This document shows, piece after piece, positions 60,001-64,000 of a stretch of DNA of 64,000 nt; positions within the stretch are counted from its first letter, which is position 1, and each line of letters opens with the position of its first letter. Source of the DNA: Lepidodermella squamata (taxonomy: Eukaryota; Gastrotricha); NCBI GenBank assembly GCA_047495785.1, contig JBLDXI010000025.1, positions 1,364,001 through 1,428,000 on the forward strand, given 5' to 3'. The position numbers and the translations under genes were made by a program. Under the pieces are notes generated by a model. The model saw only the letters and a list, made by a program, of their open reading frames with translations. It was not told the DNA's origin and searched no databases.

Positions 60001-62807
60001 TTTTATCTATTCGAGTCTCTTGTTGAATGTCTTGTCGACTCGAGCTCTTTCGATGAATCAATTGCTCACATTCGGACATATTTAGGAGGATATGAATGCT
60101 ATTGCTTGAATTTAAATAATCATACTATCTCAAATTCAATGAATTAACGATATTAAACCGCATAGCCAATATAATCTCACAATTCACTTCTGAATTCTCA
60201 AAACTTGCATTGAAAATTAGACATTTCGAACTAAAACTAGAATATTTTCGAAGTATAATTTTCTTGTCAGAATAATTTTCTTTTCTCAGAAAATTATTTT
60301 ATTCTTTAGAAATTATTTTTTTTAGCAGAAAGACATTTTTCCGCCAGAAAACATATTTTTCCTGCCAGAAAAGAAAAATATTAGCGAAGTTGTCATTCAT
60401 TTCATGGCAACTACTCGAATATTCGAACACGATAATTATACCCGGTGCAACAGATGCTAGTCATTGTGTCCTATTTTTGCGGGGAGGTCATTCAAGAAAA
60501 GGCTAGTACATTCAACCTTTCGACTTACGAACCCGAACAATAAATTCCTTTCGCTCACATTTTCATATAATAAATGTCAGAGCTTAGTTTGTCGCTGGAG
60601 AAAATTTCAATCTACCTAAAATATTGAATCCCATATATTGGATAAAGGCGAGCAGATTCAAAGTTGTATGTATTGTTAGGAATTTTTTATGAGGCGAAGT
60701 CCTGGGATGAAGCGAGGGGCATTCTTGGGCAAAGTATACGATGTTCACCCCGGACAGCGCTAGGGATTTTTCATTCTCAGCTAGCGCGGGGACTTCTTAC
60801 ATATACATTTTTCGGTTACACAATTTGTGTCTTGGGAATCGTTCGAATTAGACAATAGTGTCTAATCACTGACTGATGTGCGGAGAAGTGTATCACGTTA
60901 ATTGGCCATCGCTAACGCCAAGCAATCTTTACCGTTCGGAAACAGAATAGTTACCGGTGTTACCGGTACGGCAGCATTCTGAGAAACAATTTCAAACGGA
61001 AAAATACGTTTCAACGTTTCTACAATTTGGGAAACTTTTCGTAGTTTTACCGTAGTGCTACGGAAAAACGGCATTAGCAATCGTAATTAAAAATAAATTA
61101 AATTTTTCTGAAGAAAAAAATATGGTCCATATTTTCGGGAAAAGCTTGGAATTGGCACCATTATTTCCAATATTGCGATTTTAAAAATTATGGCTTAGTA
61201 GGAGAAAATCTCCGCAATTTAATTCAAATTTACATTAAGTTGCTGCTCAGTAATATGAGATTACTTGGGTTCTTCCAAGTCTCAATACAATTTCTAATTT
61301 CGACCACAAATTTTCCCAAGCATAGAAACTGTAATGAAAATGAATAAATTAGAAAATGAAATTGATTAGCAGCAAATTATGCATGATAAATTGGCCAAGA
61401 AAATGCTCTTTCCAACACCTCTCAATACTAATACTTTAATGTTCTGATGGTAATAATAACAATAATGATAGCTAAACAAACCAATAGTAATCAGCGCTAG
61501 CTGGAAACGATTCTGACAGCAGCGTTACATTGCCATACGCTTGAATGTCTGCGAACAAAAGAGAAAAAAAACCACCGATTTTAATTGACAGGTTAACTAC
61601 TACAACTACTTACCCTGCATATCAGGCAGCAGCGTTGAAGGCAGGCGGAATACAACCGTCAAAACGGCGGCAATCAACGCTTGTAACAACAGCACGCCCA
61701 GCGTCAAATACACAGCAACATTTCCCCAGCGTTGAAACGCGAAAATGGCGAAGGGCGCCGCTAAACTCAGCTGCATATCAACGGCCAAGTACCACGTCCA
61801 GCCGACGCACATGCGCGTTGAATGCACCAAATTGTTGACGTACAACACGTTTGTCCACCAATTCTCAGCGCAGTACTCGTCCAAGCCCTGGTAGTACCAC
61901 GGGCCGTTGCCCAGATACGGCCACAGGCACAGGCTTATCAGAATTACGACGAAAAGCGGCGGGGTTAATCGGATAAATCGGTTGAAGTAAATGATGGGTA
62001 GTGACTTTAAAAAACTCTGTTTTGGGTCTGCGTAGAATTTCAACGTGTTAGCTAGCGTCCAGTACGATAGGAAACCGGATAGGAAGAAGAACGTATCGAC
62101 GCCTAAAACACTTCCGAGGACGATTTGATGGCCGAGCGATTTCCTCATATCGAAAACGGTCTGCAAATTATCGAACCCGATTTGGAGGAAAAAGTAGCAG
62201 TGGGCTAGAACGACCCAGCCGAGGCTCAGGACTCGCAGCCCGTTCAGACATTTCAAACTATCCGATGATTCAGTTTTAACCGGGCTATTAACCGTGAAAA
62301 GTTTGCGTAAATTCGTGTAAAGCGAAAAGCAGACGATGAAACGGAACAACGCGGCGAATCGGTGTATAGACGATGAGGGTACTGAGCTGAGGGACCGTGA
62401 TACTTTATCGTCGCCGGTGCTATCTTGCGGTGTTATCATCGATTCGCGTAATGTAACAACTTGTGTCAACATGATAACGTTTGTTGCGTGTTGTTGTTGC
62501 GGCGTCGACGGCGGCGGTGTTACAATTTCTCCGGCCGTTTGAGATATAGCCGAATTCAGCGCGCGGCTTTCTCGAATTTGAATTGTTACGTCGAAAATTG
62601 TGGCGAAAATCACCAGAAAGCCCCAAATTGCCAAGAAAATTCTGAAAAAATCGGCTTATTATTGCCGTTTCGGATATCGATAGAAATCATACATTGCGGA
62701 TTTTGCTTTCCAGTCAAGGGGTATTTCATTTTCTTGGCACTGGGTCGCATGAGGCGCGAGGTGGATATCCTTCAAAATCGGGTACTGAATTCGGGCTTGC
62801 GGCAGCG
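57031..62807 (-). CDS. NRF-6-like membrane acyltransferase, gene 2 (5' incomplete)
   Basis: Exons 62693-62807, 61610-62641, 58649-59036 and 57031-57285 align with gene 1 domain by domain: LNGLRVLSLGWVVLAH, VDTFFFLSGFL, FNRFIRLTPP, NRAGPVCKF and YSAYLVHPL. Together they give about 596 residues. The signal-peptide and NRF-domain exons were not found up to the window end, so they lie beyond it or are lost. One junction is odd. The consensus GTAAGT donor at 61613 would put the next exon out of phase, whereas a weaker GTAGTT donor four bases later restores it (QGKELTPESD). The first exon ends at a GTATGA donor. The 2.6-kb intron at 59037-61609 contains a decayed plus-strand coding trace. The tandem position next to gene 1 on the same strand points to local duplication. 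Confidence 0.88.
59256..59830 (+). pseudogene. Decayed coding trace in intron of acyltransferase gene 2
   Basis: ATG 59256 opens 50 codons (MAKQFFFVKKRLRLGHMPTG). The coding-like reading then continues only after a shift of frame near 59400 (GLKDGLVPNFRQTMAFEAAN) and another near 59505-59525, reaching WAEWAAKPIDGWLEVYQTGY and onward to about 59815. The Trp-rich, gag-like composition suggests a degraded retroelement or processed gene. The family was not recognised. Confidence 0.35.
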
Positions 62808-63764
62808 CTGAAAAATAAATCAATTGCTCTTCAAGTCTTTTGGTTTGCCTTGCTCGAAACCCGAAAGGGTATAGACGCTCAGTCGCGGGGAAGTGAAACA
62901 AATAAAATCATTTTCAATCATTTTCATTTCAAGTCGATGTAAATTATTCATCATCATAAAATTCAAGAATAGCTCGATATCGAATTGTCAGACGTGAAAT
63001 TGTTTCTATTTCATGATGAGCTTTTCCAATTTTATCGCAACTTTCAGAAATATTTATTAATGATAATTTTAAAACGTTGATTTAAAGGATCGATTCCTTC
63101 AGGATTGATTTCATTAGAAACGTTGGAGATCCGTGTTTCTATTCAAAAAATTTCATCAAAGCCGAAAAAATTCAAAAAGTATAAAAAGCAAGTAGGCGAT
63201 AGTCTTGCCTCTGGTGTCCTAATGGGAGCAGCGGCTGCTAATAATCTGGGCAAAATCGGCAACAGCTAGGTACATACAACCCGGCTCAACTCAATCGCCC
63301 TCCACCTTGTCTAGGGTAGCAGACAACTCCTTCATGTCGGAATTGGCGCCAGGAGTACCATTGGCAATATCAACCCCGGTAAATTGGTTTACTCGAAAAC
63401 GATGAAAACACTCAGCTCGTGCGCTGCGCCTCAACTTTTCTTTGTGATGATTTTCTTGATCAGGCAAGTCTCGAGCAATTTCCACCGCCACATGGCTTCG
63501 AACTAACATTGCCCTTTGCCTGATAACCAAGTATCGAACCATCTGGAAATACCAGTCGTTAGCCCGACGAAAAAACGATCTCATCTTTGGAAGCAAAATG
63601 AAGGAAGATTTTCTAAAAGTGCAGAATATTTTGTCTCCGACCTAAATAATTTGGTGACCCCAAATAGAGTTTTTTATTCGAAAGGCCCAAATACCCAAAT
63701 ACCAAATATTTTGTATTTGTTATTTGCCCACCTCTGACCATCATCAACCATTTCTTCGTTTTAG
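62808..63764. other. No supported gene
   Basis: Expected position of the 5' exons of acyltransferase gene 2, but no signal-peptide or NRF-domain exon could be recognised on the minus strand. Minus-strand frame 63291-63596 lacks family features. Confidence 0.4.
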
Positions 63765-64000
63765 CAAGGCTCGCTACAACCGACTTTAGCGAAGACTTCG
63801 CCGCACCGCAAAATGAGCGACCGACAACCGCGCTCGAGAAAACACTTCGACCAGAGCTGGAAGCGTTTTTTCCGCAAGATCATTGTTACGATGAAAGCAC
63901 TCAGGGGAACTTCGATCATTATTTTATGATGCTATTTCCAAACTTCGCAAACTTCGCTTCCATGTCGAGACAACGTGTTAACCGAACCGTTGTTAAACAA
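63765..64000 (+). CDS. Partial exon of an unknown plus-strand gene, cut by window end
   Basis: After a CTTCGTTTTAG acceptor, frame 63767-64000 is open for 78 codons to the edge with coding-like use (ATTDFSEDFAAPQNERP, then CYDESTQGNFDHYFMMLF). It has no Met near the start, so it is an internal exon entered with two bases left over. It is convergent with nothing visible and its 5' exons were not found. Unidentified. Confidence 0.4.

Noticed and set aside
1-64000. CRISPR arrays, rRNA genes, bacterial-type operon signals
   Set aside because: None seen; genome is spliced eukaryotic.

Overview
This is a eukaryotic, almost certainly metazoan window. Genes are split by very short introns (mostly 44-65 nt) with GT donors and TTTTCAG-type acceptors. 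The gene content (NRF-6-like membrane acyltransferases, a family 92 glycosyltransferase, a glycogen-targeting PP1 subunit) fits a compact-intron animal. A nematode is the best guess, but another small protostome cannot be excluded from sequence alone. Exons below were joined by checking reading-frame phase across each GT/AG pair. No transcript data were available.

Layout. 1-9.8 kb, minus strand: a low-complexity TLPR-repeat protein, a PPP1R3-type glycogen-targeting subunit, a 434-bp perfect palindrome, and a single-exon SLC20/PiT phosphate transporter. 11.2-14.7 kb, plus strand: an armadillo-like protein with three fibronectin III domains. 15-26 kb: a transposon-rich island holding two copies of a secreted somatomedin-B (TINAG-type) gene, one broken by a TA-targeting transposon, plus a four-exon gene of unknown function, a piggyBac-like MITE, pogo/Tigger-like ends, a LINE-like tail and two long inverted repeats. 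26-29.7 kb, minus: a nine-exon gene for an unrecognised 828-residue protein. 29.7-35 kb: mostly gene-free, with one MITE. 35.1 kb: a small secreted protein.

36-43 kb is a minus-strand block: family 92 glycosyltransferase, HLS1-like GNAT acetyltransferase, cystinosin and cystathionine beta-synthase. Cystinosin and CBS are only 35 nt apart, which suggests a two-gene sulfur amino-acid transcription unit. 44.6-52.3 kb, minus: a PLP aminotransferase with two very large introns that contain a MITE, palindromes, a poly(C) run and plus-strand coding traces. 52.5-62.8 kb, minus: two tandem NRF-6-like acyltransferase genes, the second incomplete at its 5' end. A plus-strand exon runs off the right edge.

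The most interesting points are the cystinosin-CBS pairing (CBS retains the heme Cys/His pair), the exon-restricted near-identity of the two somatomedin-B copies, and the cluster of long perfect inverted repeats that could yield long double-stranded RNA.
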